From NCBI RefSeq assembly GCF_006349365.1, contig NZ_CP040899.1:434001-498000 (forward strand): a stretch of DNA of 64,000 nucleotides, written 5' to 3'. The notes under the pieces are model-generated. The model searched no databases and was not told the origin of the DNA. It worked only from the letters and a program-made list of their open reading frames with translations. Shown here one piece after another: positions 52,238-60,921 of this stretch (position 1 is its first letter; every line of letters begins with the position of its first letter). The translations under genes and the position numbers were made by a program. The stretch comes from Georgenia wutianyii (GTDB lineage Bacteria; Actinomycetota; Actinomycetes; Actinomycetales; Actinomycetaceae).

Positions 52238-52275
52238 CGACGGCCCGGTACCGCCACGGCGGTGCCGGGCCGTCG
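52238..52275 (+). terminator. eno hairpin terminator
   Basis: 18-bp stem (52238-52255 with 52258-52275) with one T-G wobble, directly after eno. Confidence 0.8.
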
Positions 52276-52331
52276 GCGTGCCACGACTCACGCGCGGGGC
52301 CTCCCCGCGCCACTGCCCGGCGTGAGGGACG

Positions 52332-52976
52332 ATGGACCCCATGACAGCGCGTCGCCCGACCGGACGTCGCGGCACGGGCGGTGCCGCACGTCCCGCGAGC
52401 GCACGCCCGCCCTCGGCCGGGGCACGGCGCGGCGGCCCCGCAGCGCAGCAGCGGCCCGCCGGCCCCTCCCGCACCTCCGCGAGCCGGGCCACCGGCTCCT
52501 CGCGCCCCTCGCCGGCCGCGCCGGCGGCCAAGGCGGCCCGGGAGGACCCGCACGAGGAGGCGACGAGCCCGACGATCACGCTGCGCGGGCTCGGACTGTT
52601 CGTCGTCGTCCTCATCGCGTTCATCGTCCTCGCGCCGACCCTGCGCCATGCGGTCGAGCAGCAGGAGCAGCTGCGTGAGCTCGGCGCCGACATCGAGGCA
52701 GCCGAGGAGCGCACCGCGGCCCTCGAGCTCGAGCTCGAGCAGTGGCAGGACGAGACGTTCGTCCAGGCGCAGGCCCGCGACCGGCTCGGTTACGTCATGC
52801 CCGGGGAGCAGACCTTCCGCGTCGTCGACCCCGAGACCGTCGTCGGCACGGACGCGGAGGCCGAGCTCGAGGCCTCGGGCGTCCCGGGCATGGAGGACGC
52901 CCCCTGGTACCTCGCGCTGTGGGAGTCGGTGGCGATGGCCGGCCAGGCGGTCCCCGGCGCGCAGGAGCCGGAGTAG
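52332..52976 (+). CDS. FtsB/DivIC-like septum formation initiator protein
   Basis: 214 residues. A basic Pro/Ala/Arg-rich cytoplasmic N-terminus of about 80 residues, one membrane segment near residue 90 (GLFVVVLIAFIVLAP), and an outer coiled coil (EQQEQLRELGADIEAAEERTAALELELEQW) with the conserved ARDRLGYVMPGEQTF after it, the septum-initiator hallmark. It should join FtsL and FtsQ in the divisome. ATG 52332 with GAGG upstream. Confidence 0.93.
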   Translation: MDPMTARRPTGRRGTGGAARPASARPPSAGARRGGPAAQQRPAGPSRTSASRATGSSRPSPAAPAAKAAREDPHEEATSPTITLRGLGLFVVVLIAFIVLAPTLRHAVEQQEQLRELGADIEAAEERTAALELELEQWQDETFVQAQARDRLGYVMPGEQTFRVVDPETVVGTDAEAELEASGVPGMEDAPWYLALWESVAMAGQAVPGAQEPE

Positions 52977-53017
52977 GACGTTTCGTGCCCGGCCCCTCCG
53001 TGAGGGAGAATCAGCCG

Positions 53018-53548
53018 GTGACCGACGCGCAACCCGTGACCCCTGCGGACCTCGACGTGCTGGCCCAGCAGCTGGGCCGCCTCCCACGCGGGGTCGTGGG
53101 CATCGCCGCGCGGTGCGTCTGCGGCCGGCCGCTCGTCGTGCGGACCGCGCCGCGGCTGGAGGACGGCACGCCCTTCCCCACGACCTTCTACCTCACCGAG
53201 CCGGCCGTCGTGCGTGCCGTGAGCACCCTCGAGGCCGAGGGCGTCATGCGCGAGATGACCGAGCGGCTGGAGACGGACGAGGCGCTGGCCGCCGCCTACC
53301 GCGCGGCCCACGAGGACTACCTCGCCCGCCGCGCCGAGCTCGGCGAGGTGCCCGAGATCGCCGGTGTCTCCGCCGGCGGGATGCCCACCCGCGTCAAGTG
53401 CCTCCACGTGCTCGTGGGGCACTCCCTGGCCGTGGGTCCGGGCGTGAACCCGCTCGGTGACGAGGCTCTGGAGCTGCTCCGCCCCCGTTGGCGGCCCGAC
53501 CGCTGCACCTGCGCCACCGAGGTCGCGAGCGAGGAGACGGACCGATGA
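53018..53548 (+). CDS. DUF501 domain-containing protein
   Basis: 176 residues, the usual length. VTPADLDVLAQQLGRLPRG, VVGIAARCVCGRPLVVRTAPRL, and GGMPTRVKCLHVLVGHSLAVG are the DUF501 features. Conserved between the ftsB-like gene and ppx in actinobacteria; function unknown. Cys residues (ARCVCG, VKCLH, CTCA) hint at metal binding. Start GTG 53018 with GAGGGAG upstream; GTG 53000 overlaps that site and is less likely. Overlaps ppx (ATGA). Confidence 0.93.
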   Translation: MTDAQPVTPADLDVLAQQLGRLPRGVVGIAARCVCGRPLVVRTAPRLEDGTPFPTTFYLTEPAVVRAVSTLEAEGVMREMTERLETDEALAAAYRAAHEDYLARRAELGEVPEIAGVSAGGMPTRVKCLHVLVGHSLAVGPGVNPLGDEALELLRPRWRPDRCTCATEVASEETDR

Positions 53549-54477
53549 CGCGCGTCGCCGCCATCGACTGCGGGACGAACTCCATCCGTCTGCTCATCGC
53601 CGACGTCACCCGCCGCGGCCCGCTCGTCGAGGTCGAGCGGCACATGGAGGTCGTGCGTCTGGGCCAGGGCGTGGACCGCACCGGCATGCTCGACCCCGCC
53701 GCCCTCGAGCGGACGCTGGACGCGGTGCGCCGCTACGCGCAGATCTGCCGCGACCGCGACGTCGAGACGACCCGGTTCGTCGCCACCTCCGCCACGCGCG
53801 ACGCCGGCAACAGCCACACCTTCGTCAGCGGGGTGCGCGCCCTGCTCGGCGTGGAGCCCGAGGTCATCAGCGGGCAGGAGGAGGCCGCGCTGTCCTACGC
53901 CGGCGCCGCGAGCGTCATGGACCCCGACCAGCCGCGTCCGCTCCTCGTCGTCGACATCGGGGGCGGGTCGACCGAGTTCGTCCTCGGCGACGACGTCCCC
54001 AGCTCCGGCATCTCGGTGAAGATGGGCAGCGTCCGGCTCACCGAGCGCCACCTGCGCGCCGACCCACCCACCCCCAAGCAGGTCAAGGCCGCCCGCAAGG
54101 ACGTGCGCGAGCTGCTCGCCCAGGTGGAGGCCGAGCTGCCGCTGGAGGACGTGCGCACCATCGTCGGGGTCGCCGGCTCGGTGACGACGGTGACCGCGCA
54201 CGCCCTGGGTCTGCCGCAGTACGACCGCACCCGCATCGACGGCGCGGAGCTCACCCCCGAGGCCGTCCTCGCCTCGTGCGACGCGCTGCTTCACGCCTCC
54301 CGGCAGGAGCGCGCGGCCATGGGCTTCATGCACCCGGGCCGGGTGGACGTCATCGGCGCCGGCGCGCTCATCTGGGCGGAGGTCGTCGAGTTCGTCAGCC
54401 GGGCGACCGGCCGCACGCCGATCGTCCGCACGAGCGAGCACGACATCCTCGACGGCATCGCCCTCAGCCTGCGCTGA
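53545..54477 (+). CDS. ppx: Ppx/GppA exopolyphosphatase
   Basis: 310 residues, ASKHA fold: VAAIDCGTNSIRLLIADV, ATSATRDAGNS, VVDIGGGSTEFVLG (phosphate loop). Hydrolyses polyphosphate or pppGpp; single-domain length matches mycobacterial Ppx2 (Rv1026). Overlaps the DUF501 stop. Confidence 0.94.
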   Translation: MTRVAAIDCGTNSIRLLIADVTRRGPLVEVERHMEVVRLGQGVDRTGMLDPAALERTLDAVRRYAQICRDRDVETTRFVATSATRDAGNSHTFVSGVRALLGVEPEVISGQEEAALSYAGAASVMDPDQPRPLLVVDIGGGSTEFVLGDDVPSSGISVKMGSVRLTERHLRADPPTPKQVKAARKDVRELLAQVEAELPLEDVRTIVGVAGSVTTVTAHALGLPQYDRTRIDGAELTPEAVLASCDALLHASRQERAAMGFMHPGRVDVIGAGALIWAEVVEFVSRATGRTPIVRTSEHDILDGIALSLR

Positions 54478-54499
54478 CCGCCCGGCGCGGCCGCCGGGC

Positions 54500-55315
54500 A
54501 TGATGGGCACCATGGGATTCGTCGCGGCGGGGAGCGGGTGGCCCGGTGACCGCGCCACGCCGCAGACTCCCGTGGCGCGGTCTGCGGCCGGCGTGCGGCG
54601 CCTGGCTGCCGGCAGCCCGGACCTCCTGACCCTCGACGCCCGCTCCACCGTCTGCTGCGCCTGCCCGCGGCTGGTCGGGTGGCGCGAGCACGTCGCCGAC
54701 GTCAAGCGCCGTGCCTTCGCCGACGAGACGTACTGGGGCCGCCCCGCGCCGGGCTTCGGCGACCCGCAGGGCCACCTCCTCGTCGTCGGGCTCGCGCCCG
54801 CCGCGCACGGGGCCAACCGCACCGGACGCCTGTTCACCGGGGACCGCTCGGGCGACTGGATCTTCGCCGCGCTCCACCGGGCCGGGTACGCCAACCAGGC
54901 GGAGTCGCGGGCCGCCGACGACGGGCTGGAGCTCACCGGCGCGCGCATGGTCGCAGCCGTTCGCTGCGCCCCGCCGGACAACAAGCCCAGCCCCGACGAG
55001 CGCGCCGCGTGCAGCGGGTGGCTGGAGCGGGAGATCACCCTCATGGAGCCGACGACGACGGCGGTGCTCGCGCTGGGCGCCATCGCCTGGCAGGCGACGC
55101 TCGCCGCGCTCGTCGCCCTCGGCTGGCAGGTGCCGCGCCCGCGCCCGCACTTCGGCCACGGCGCGGAGGCCGTCGTCCGCACCCCCGGTGGGCGGGAGGT
55201 CCGCCTCATCGGGTCCTACCACGTGTCCCAGCAGAACACCTTCACCGGCCGGCTCACCGAGACCATGCTCGACGACGTCCTCGACCGCTGCCGGGCGACC
55301 GCCGGCCCCGCCTAG
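54500..55315 (+). CDS. uracil-DNA glycosylase, family 5 (UdgB-like)
   Basis: 271 residues. The loop GLAPAAHGANRTGRLFTGDRSGDWIF is the UdgB signature, and SYHVSQQNTFTGRLT ends the active site. Iron-sulfur cluster cysteines are likely among Cys52/53/55 (VCCACPRLV), VRCAPP and AACSGW. Removes uracil or oxidised bases. Start ambiguous: ATG 54500, 54503 or 54512. Confidence 0.9.
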   Translation: MMGTMGFVAAGSGWPGDRATPQTPVARSAAGVRRLAAGSPDLLTLDARSTVCCACPRLVGWREHVADVKRRAFADETYWGRPAPGFGDPQGHLLVVGLAPAAHGANRTGRLFTGDRSGDWIFAALHRAGYANQAESRAADDGLELTGARMVAAVRCAPPDNKPSPDERAACSGWLEREITLMEPTTTAVLALGAIAWQATLAALVALGWQVPRPRPHFGHGAEAVVRTPGGREVRLIGSYHVSQQNTFTGRLTETMLDDVLDRCRATAGPA

Positions 55316-55318
55316 GAT
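55313..55318 (+). promoter_or_regulatory. -10 box of tRNA promoter
   Basis: TAGGAT, starting at the TAG stop of the glycosylase gene, 15 nt before the tRNA 5' end. Confidence 0.45.
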
Positions 55319-55333
55319 GAGCGGGCGCGACCT

Positions 55334-55407
55334 GCCCCCATAGCCCAACCGGCAGAGGCAGCCGACTTAAAATCGGCTCAGTGCGGGTTCGAGTCCCGCT
55401 GGGGGTA
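55334..55407 (+). tRNA. class-I tRNA with UAA anticodon (nominally tRNA-Leu)
   Basis: 74 nt. Acceptor GCCCCCA pairs with TGGGGGT (a G-U pair at position 1-72); anticodon stem GCCGA/TCGGC, loop CTTAAAA with anticodon UAA; variable region TCAGT of only 5 nt; T-arm GCGGG-TTCGAGT-CCCGC; A73; CCA not encoded. Leucine tRNAs normally have a long variable arm, so identity as Leu is uncertain. Confidence 0.8.
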
Positions 55408-55536
55408 CGCACGATATTTCCTACTTTCGTCGCCCCTTTCCGGGCCCGCTGCCGGATGCGCCTCCTGCGACAGGACCGCACACTTGGGTGGTCAGAACTT
55501 CTCCGCGGGCGGGCGGCCGGTGAGGAGGTGAGCACG

Positions 55537-55662
55537 ATGGACGTGACGCTGGAGACACGGACCGCGTCGTGGCGCGACGCGATCGCCGCGCACTACGAGA
55601 CCCAACAGGTGCGGCTCACCTGGCAGCTGCGCGGGGACGACGACCCCGAGGAGTACCTCTAG
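55537..55662 (+). CDS. 41-residue small protein
   Basis: 41 residues, TLETRTASWRDAIAAHYETQ with an acidic C-terminus DDDPEEYL. A GAGGAGG ribosome-binding site lies about 7 nt before ATG 55537. The frame runs upstream into the tRNA, so only this internal start is credible. Amphipathic helix likely; no family recognised. Coding bias resembles neighbours. Confidence 0.5.
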   Translation: MDVTLETRTASWRDAIAAHYETQQVRLTWQLRGDDDPEEYL

Positions 55663-55712
55663 ACCGGTCCCGGGCGGGCTGACCAGACCGCGCGAACCGG
55701 GCGAAGCGCCCA

Positions 55713-55718
55713 TACGAT
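55713..55718 (+). promoter_or_regulatory. -10 box of leaderless ndh promoter
   Basis: TACGAT, 6 nt, then GTG 55725. Confidence 0.6.
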
Positions 55719-55724
55719 CGATAG

Positions 55725-57116
55725 GTGACCACCCCGCTCCCCGCAGCCCCGCGTCCTCGCCGTACCAAGCGGATACTCATCCTCGGCGGCGGGTACATCG
55801 GCCTGTACACCGCGCTCGGGCTGCGCAAGCAGATGAGCCGCGAGGACGTCGAGATCGCCGTCGTCGACCCGCGCTCGTACATGACCTACCAGCCCTTCCT
55901 CCCCGAGGCCGCGGCCGGCAACCTCGAGCCGCGGCACGTCGTGGCCCCGCTGCGTCGCGAGCTGCGCGGCTGCACCCTCGTCACGGGCAGCGTGAGCGAG
56001 ATCCGGCACGCCGACCGCCGCGTCGTCGTCGAGCCGATCGAGGAGGGGGAGAGCTACGAGCTCGCCTACGACGAGCTCGTCGTCGGGCTCGGGGCGGTGC
56101 CCCGGACCCTGCCCATCCCCGGCCTTGCCGAGTTCGCCATCGGGTTCAAGTGGGTCGAGGAGGCCAACGCGCTGCACAACCAGGTGCTCGGCAAGATGGA
56201 CGTCGCCGCCTCCACCTGGGACCCCGCGCTGCGTCGTCGCAAGCTCACCTTCGTCTTCGTCGGCGGCGGGTTCGCCGGCATCGAGGCACTCGGCGAGATC
56301 GAGGACATGGCCCGCGACGCCGCGAAGATGTTCGACGGCATCCGCCGTGAGGACATGCGCTTCGTGCTCGTCGAGGGCGCCGGGCGCATCCTGCCCGAGG
56401 TCGGGGAGGAGCTCGGCGGGTACGCGATCGAGCAGCTGCGCGCCCGCGGCGTGGAGATCCACCTCAACACCTTCCTCGAGTCGTGCGTCGACGGGTACGT
56501 CAAGCTCTCGAGCGGGGAGGAGTTCGAGGCCGACACCGTCGTGTGGACCGCGGGCGTCAAGGCCAACCCGGTGCTCGGAAGCTCCGACCTGCCCCTCGAC
56601 GAGCGCGGTCGGGTCCGCGCCCTGCCCACCCTCCAGGTGGCGGGTGACGACGGCGTCGTGCCGGGCGCATGGGTGGCCGGGGACTGCGCGGCCGTCCCCG
56701 ACCTCACCTCCGACACCCCCGGGGCGACGACCGGCCCCACCGCCCAGCACGCGGTGCGCCAGGCGCGGCACCTCGCCCGCAACCTCGCCCGCCACCTGCG
56801 GGGGGAGCCGCTGGAGGACTACGCGCACAAGAACGTCGGCACCGTCGCCTCCCTCGGCCTGGGCAAGGGCGTGGCGAACGTCTTCGGCGTCAAGCTCCGC
56901 GGCCCGGTCGCGTGGTTCATGCACCGGACCTACCACATGTGGGCGATGCCGACCTTCAACCGCAAGGTCCGCATCGTCCTCGACTGGACGACGGCGCTGT
57001 TCTTCCGGCGCGAGCTCGTCGCGCTCGGCTCGCTCCAGAGCCCGCGCGCCTCGTTCGTCGCGGCCGCGACCGACACGCCCCGCGCACAGCCCTCGCCGCC
57101 CGCCGAGCCCCGGTAG
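55725..57116 (+). CDS. ndh: type II NADH dehydrogenase
   Basis: 463 residues. FAD-binding RILILGGGYIGLYTALGL at the N-terminus, NADH-binding FVFVGGGFAGIEALGE near residue 185, FAD-contact AGDCAAVPD, and a C-terminal amphipathic region for membrane attachment (VAWFMHRTYHMWAMPTFNR). Passes electrons from NADH to menaquinone without pumping protons. Start GTG 55725 with a leaderless promoter. Confidence 0.93.
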   Translation: MTTPLPAAPRPRRTKRILILGGGYIGLYTALGLRKQMSREDVEIAVVDPRSYMTYQPFLPEAAAGNLEPRHVVAPLRRELRGCTLVTGSVSEIRHADRRVVVEPIEEGESYELAYDELVVGLGAVPRTLPIPGLAEFAIGFKWVEEANALHNQVLGKMDVAASTWDPALRRRKLTFVFVGGGFAGIEALGEIEDMARDAAKMFDGIRREDMRFVLVEGAGRILPEVGEELGGYAIEQLRARGVEIHLNTFLESCVDGYVKLSSGEEFEADTVVWTAGVKANPVLGSSDLPLDERGRVRALPTLQVAGDDGVVPGAWVAGDCAAVPDLTSDTPGATTGPTAQHAVRQARHLARNLARHLRGEPLEDYAHKNVGTVASLGLGKGVANVFGVKLRGPVAWFMHRTYHMWAMPTFNRKVRIVLDWTTALFFRRELVALGSLQSPRASFVAAATDTPRAQPSPPAEPR

Positions 57117-57117
57117 G

Positions 57118-57786
57118 TCAGCCGGGCCGCACCAGCCCGGTGTCGTAGGCGAGGATGACCGCCTGCACGCGGTCGCGCAGGTCGAGCTTGGCCAGCACCT
57201 TGCCCACGTGCGTCTTGACCGTCGCCTCCGAGACGAGGAGCCGCGCGGCGATCTCCCCGTTCGACAGGCCCTCGGCGACGAGCCCGAGCACCTCGCGCTC
57301 GCGGGTGGTGAGGCTGGACAGGACGCCGTCGTCGGGGGGCTCGGTCGCGGAGGTCGCCGGGAGGCGCTCGCCGAACAGCTCGAGCATGCGCCGGGTCACC
57401 CGCGGGGAGACGACGGCGTCCCCGTCGGCCACGGTGCGGATGGCCGCCACGAGCGTCTCGGGCGGGGTGTCCTTGAGGAGGAACCCGCTGGCGCCGGCGC
57501 GCAGACCGGCGAAGGCGTACTCGTCGAGGTCGAAGGTCGTGAGGATGAGGACCCGGCACCCGGGCAGTGAGGCGACGATCTGCTCGGTCGCCTCGATGCC
57601 GTTGAGCCGCGGCATGCGCACGTCCATGAGGACGACGTCGGGTCGCAGCGCCGTCGCCAGCGTCACCGCGGCCTGCCCGTCGGCTGCCTCGCCGACCACC
57701 TCGATGTCCTCCTCGGCCCCCAGGACGAGCCGGAAGCCCATGCGCAGCAGCGCCTGGTCGTCGGCCAGCAGCACCGTGATGCTCAC
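57118..57786 (-). CDS. NarL/LuxR-family response regulator
   Basis: 222 residues. Receiver with phospho-acceptor Asp55 in VVLMDVRMP, acidic pair Asp9-Asp10 and Lys in LLKD; C-terminal LuxR helix-turn-helix (LTTREREVLGLVAEGLSNGE then LLVSEATVKTHVGKVL). Start ATG 57786 overlaps the kinase stop. Works with the adjacent kinase, probably controlling the coupled ABC exporter. Confidence 0.95.
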   Translation of the reverse strand: MSITVLLADDQALLRMGFRLVLGAEEDIEVVGEAADGQAAVTLATALRPDVVLMDVRMPRLNGIEATEQIVASLPGCRVLILTTFDLDEYAFAGLRAGASGFLLKDTPPETLVAAIRTVADGDAVVSPRVTRRMLELFGERLPATSATEPPDDGVLSSLTTREREVLGLVAEGLSNGEIAARLLVSEATVKTHVGKVLAKLDLRDRVQAVILAYDTGLVRPG

Positions 57787-58913
57787 AGCTCCCCCTCCTC
57801 AGCCCAGCGCAGCACGGCCCGCACGCGCCAGCCGCCGGGCGTCGGCCCGGCCTCGACGTGCCCGTCGTAGACCGCCGCACGCTCCCGCATGCCTACCAGA
57901 CCGCGCCCGCCGGGTGTGCTCGCCGGCCGCGCGCCGTCGGCGTTGTCGACCTCGACGACGACGTACCCGGGCTGCCGGTCGATCGTCACGTCGATCCGCG
58001 GGGAGCCCGGGGCGTGGCGCAGGACGTTGGTCAGCGCCTCCTGGACGATGCGGAACACCGCGAGCTGCAGGCCGGCGTCGGCGGGCAGCGCGGGGCCGCT
58101 CTCGGTGAGGGACACCGGCACCCCGGCCGCCTGGAAGCGGGCGATGACGTCGGTGAGGTCGGTGTTGAGCGGCTGGGGCGCGAGCGGCGCCCCGCCCTCG
58201 CCCGCGTCGTCGTCGCGCAGGACGCCGAGCAGCCGGCGCGTGTCGGCCAGGGCCGACCGGCCGGTGGCGGCGAGCTCGTCGAGTGCCACGGCGGCCTGGT
58301 CGGGCCGCTTGGTCAGGGAGGCGCGGGCGCCGTCGGCGAGCGTGACCATGACCGACAGGCTGTGGGCGACGACGTCGTGCATCTCGCGGGCGATGCGGTT
58401 GCGCTCCGCGACCAGCGCGATCTGCGCGCTTTGGTCGCGCTCGAGGGCGAGCTGGGCGGCGCGCTCGACGAGCGCCGCGATGTGCAGCCGCCGCCCGCGT
58501 GCCGTCGTGCCGAGCATGAGGGCGATCATCGCCAGGGCGAACGTCGTGCTCAGGGCGATGACGAAGGACGCCGCCGGGCTGAGGGCGACCTCCGTGCCGT
58601 CCGCGACGTTCACCGACACGAGCGCGGAGGGCCACACGGCGAGTGCCCCGGCGAACACGGCGAGGAGACCGGCGAGGGAGAACCAGGCGGCGCGCGCCGG
58701 ACTGTAGGCCGCGACGGCGTACAGGGCGAGGACGGCCGCGATCTCCAGGCCGGTCGTCTCCCGCAGCATCGCCTGCGAGACGACGAGGGCGGCGAGGACG
58801 ACGGCGAGGGTGAGGACGGGACGGTGACGCCGGCCCAGGAGGGCGGCGAAGCCGACGAGGGCGAGCGCTGCCCCCGTCCAGCCGGTGCCTCCTGAGCCCA
58901 TCGTGGGTCCCAA
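57783..58913 (-). CDS. DesK-type sensor histidine kinase, 5' end unclear
   Basis: About 376 residues from TTG 58913. Four membrane segments (about 10-145), dimerisation HisKA_3 motif REMHDVVAHSLSVMV with the phospho-acceptor His, N box LTNVLRHAPGS, and G box GRGLVGMRERA. Coding-like sequence continues in frame upstream of 58913 to a stop at 59054, including a further membrane-like stretch VVDWVVALWYGIPAAA, but that stretch has no ATG or GTG. Either the start is unusual or a one-base indel separates it from GTG 59101. Confidence 0.85.
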   Translation of the reverse strand: MGPTMGSGGTGWTGAALALVGFAALLGRRHRPVLTLAVVLAALVVSQAMLRETTGLEIAAVLALYAVAAYSPARAAWFSLAGLLAVFAGALAVWPSALVSVNVADGTEVALSPAASFVIALSTTFALAMIALMLGTTARGRRLHIAALVERAAQLALERDQSAQIALVAERNRIAREMHDVVAHSLSVMVTLADGARASLTKRPDQAAVALDELAATGRSALADTRRLLGVLRDDDAGEGGAPLAPQPLNTDLTDVIARFQAAGVPVSLTESGPALPADAGLQLAVFRIVQEALTNVLRHAPGSPRIDVTIDRQPGYVVVEVDNADGARPASTPGGRGLVGMRERAAVYDGHVEAGPTPGGWRVRAVLRWAEEGEL

Positions 58914-59140
58914 GAGGACCGTGGCCGCGGCGGGGATGCCGTACCAGAGGGCGACGACCCAGTCGACGACGACGGGGTGGCGGTCCAGGACGCGGCGCAG
59001 CGGGCCGACGCGCGGCCCGGCGAGGCCGTTCGGCCGGGGGCCGGGTGCCTCCGCGGGCGGGGCGACCGGGACGGCGCGAGGTGGCGCCGGGGGGCCGTCA
59101 CCAGGTGACGTGCCCCCCGGCGCCGGGGGCCGCAGGATGC

Positions 59141-59980
59141 TCAGGCGTCCCTCCTACGCATGAGCACCGCGGCGGCGAGGAGGGCGACCGCGATGTAGAT
59201 CGCGAAGACGCCCAGGCCGGCCCACGGCTCGAGGAGCGGGGGGAGTCCGGCGGTCTGCATCTCCATGCCCGGACTGTCGACCGCGACGATCCGCTCACCC
59301 GCCGTCGTCGGCAGGTAGGGGTAGGCGTCGCGCAGCCACTCGAGCGGGGACATGGCGAGCTGGACGATGACCGGCAGCAGGAGAAGGATCCCGAGCACGG
59401 CGGCCAGGGCGCCTGCGGAGTGCCGCAGCAGCGCCCCGAGGGCCAGCCCGAAGAGGCCGACCGCCGCGAGGTACAGGCCGGTGCCCCAGAAGATGCGCAG
59501 CGTGACCGGGTCGCCCAGGTCGGCGGCGCCCCCGACGTCTCCGAGGAGCGGCATCGTCAGCACGTAGGAGAGGATCACGCCGAGCACCCCGACGACGAAC
59601 GCGACGACGGCGATGACGATCGCCTTCGCGACCAGCGCCGGGACCCGGGAGGGGACCGCCGCGAACGTCGAGCGGATCATGCCAGTGGAGTACTCGCCGG
59701 TGATCATGAGGACGCCGAGCACCGCGACGACGAGCTGGGCCATGATGTAGCTCGTCGCGATGACCGTCTGGCCGTCGAGCCCGGTGTCGAAGCCCGCGTC
59801 GGCGGACTGTGAGGCACCGAAGGCGAGGAGCAGGCAGATGAGCACCATCGAGACGAGGGTGGCGCCCAGCGTCCAGTAGGTGGAGCGCAGGGACCAGAAC
59901 TTCAGCCACTCGGAGGTGAGGACGCGCGGGAAGGTCACCGGCTTGACGGCGACGGCGCGCGGGGCGGTCTGGGTGGTCAT
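59141..59980 (-). CDS. ABC-2 type transporter permease
   Basis: 279 residues, six membrane segments. VLTSEWLKFWSLRSTYWT and ITGEYSTGMIRSTFAAVP are typical of the ABC-2 permease family tied to DesK systems. Exports an unknown substrate, possibly a cell-envelope-active compound. Start overlaps the ATPase stop (ATGA). Confidence 0.9.
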   Translation of the reverse strand: MTTQTAPRAVAVKPVTFPRVLTSEWLKFWSLRSTYWTLGATLVSMVLICLLLAFGASQSADAGFDTGLDGQTVIATSYIMAQLVVAVLGVLMITGEYSTGMIRSTFAAVPSRVPALVAKAIVIAVVAFVVGVLGVILSYVLTMPLLGDVGGAADLGDPVTLRIFWGTGLYLAAVGLFGLALGALLRHSAGALAAVLGILLLLPVIVQLAMSPLEWLRDAYPYLPTTAGERIVAVDSPGMEMQTAGLPPLLEPWAGLGVFAIYIAVALLAAAVLMRRRDA

Positions 59981-60921
59981 CGTACGGCTCCTTCCGGGGT
60001 GCCGACGGAGGCGCTCGCGTGCTCGGTGCGGAACTCGACCTCGTCGTGGGTGAGACTCATGTAGGCGTCCTCGAGGGAGGCGCGCAGCGGGGTGAGCTCG
60101 TGCAGCGCGATGCCCGCGCCGGCCGCGAGCTCACCGATCTCCTCGGCGGTCCGGCCGGAGACCTCCATGAGGCCCGGCTCGGTGGCGACGAGGGAGACGC
60201 CCTGCCCGGCGAGGAGCTCGCTCAGCTCGCCGGCGCGCGGGGAGCGCACCCGGACGCTGACCTCGCGGGTGGCGTCGACGATGTCCCGGACGGGTCCCGA
60301 GGCGATGATCCGGCCGCGGCCGATGACGAGGAGGTGGTCCGCCGTCTGGGCCATCTCGCTCATGAGGTGGGAGGAGAGGAACACGGTGCGGCCCTCCCCG
60401 GCGAGGTAGCGCACCATCGTGCGCACCCACTTGACCCCCTCGGGGTCCAGGCCGTTGACCGGCTCGTCGAGGATGAGCGTGCGAGGGTCGCCGAGCATCG
60501 CCGCGGCGATGCCCAGCCGCTGGCCCATGCCGAGGGAGAAGCCGCCGACCCGCTTCCGCGCGACGGTCTGGAGGCCGGTCATCTCGATGACCTCCTCCAC
60601 CCGGGAGGTGGCGATCCCGTGGGTCGCGGCCAGCGCGCGCAGGTGGTTGTAGGCCGAGCGGCCGGTGTGCACCGCCTTGGCGTCGAGGAGCACCCCGACC
60701 TCGTGCAGCGGTGCCCGGTGCGCGGCGTAGGGCTTGCCGTTGACCGTCACGGTGCCGGAGGTCGGACGGTCCAGGCCGACGATCATCCGCATCGTCGTCG
60801 ACTTCCCGGCCCCGTTGGGGCCGAGGAACCCGGTGACGGTCCCGGGTTCCACCGTGAAGCTCACGCGGTCCACGGCGGTCTTGTCGCCGTAGCGCTTGGT
60901 GAGCTCGTGGGCCTGGATCAT
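59977..60921 (-). CDS. ABC transporter ATP-binding protein
   Basis: 314 residues. Walker A GPNGAGKST, signature FSLGMGQRLGIA, Walker B LILDEPVNGLDP and switch SSHLMSE. Drives the neighbouring permease. ATG 60921 with a strong AAGGAGG ribosome-binding site. First gene of the minus-strand operon ATPase-permease-kinase-regulator. Confidence 0.94.
   Translation of the reverse strand: MIQAHELTKRYGDKTAVDRVSFTVEPGTVTGFLGPNGAGKSTTMRMIVGLDRPTSGTVTVNGKPYAAHRAPLHEVGVLLDAKAVHTGRSAYNHLRALAATHGIATSRVEEVIEMTGLQTVARKRVGGFSLGMGQRLGIAAAMLGDPRTLILDEPVNGLDPEGVKWVRTMVRYLAGEGRTVFLSSHLMSEMAQTADHLLVIGRGRIIASGPVRDIVDATREVSVRVRSPRAGELSELLAGQGVSLVATEPGLMEVSGRTAEEIGELAAGAGIALHELTPLRASLEDAYMSLTHDEVEFRTEHASASVGTPEGAVR

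Noticed and set aside
58610..59101. Separate gene starting at GTG 59101
   Set aside because: Its frame is a shadow of the kinase, Ser/Arg/Pro-rich without membrane segments; only its first codons may belong to the kinase after a frame correction.
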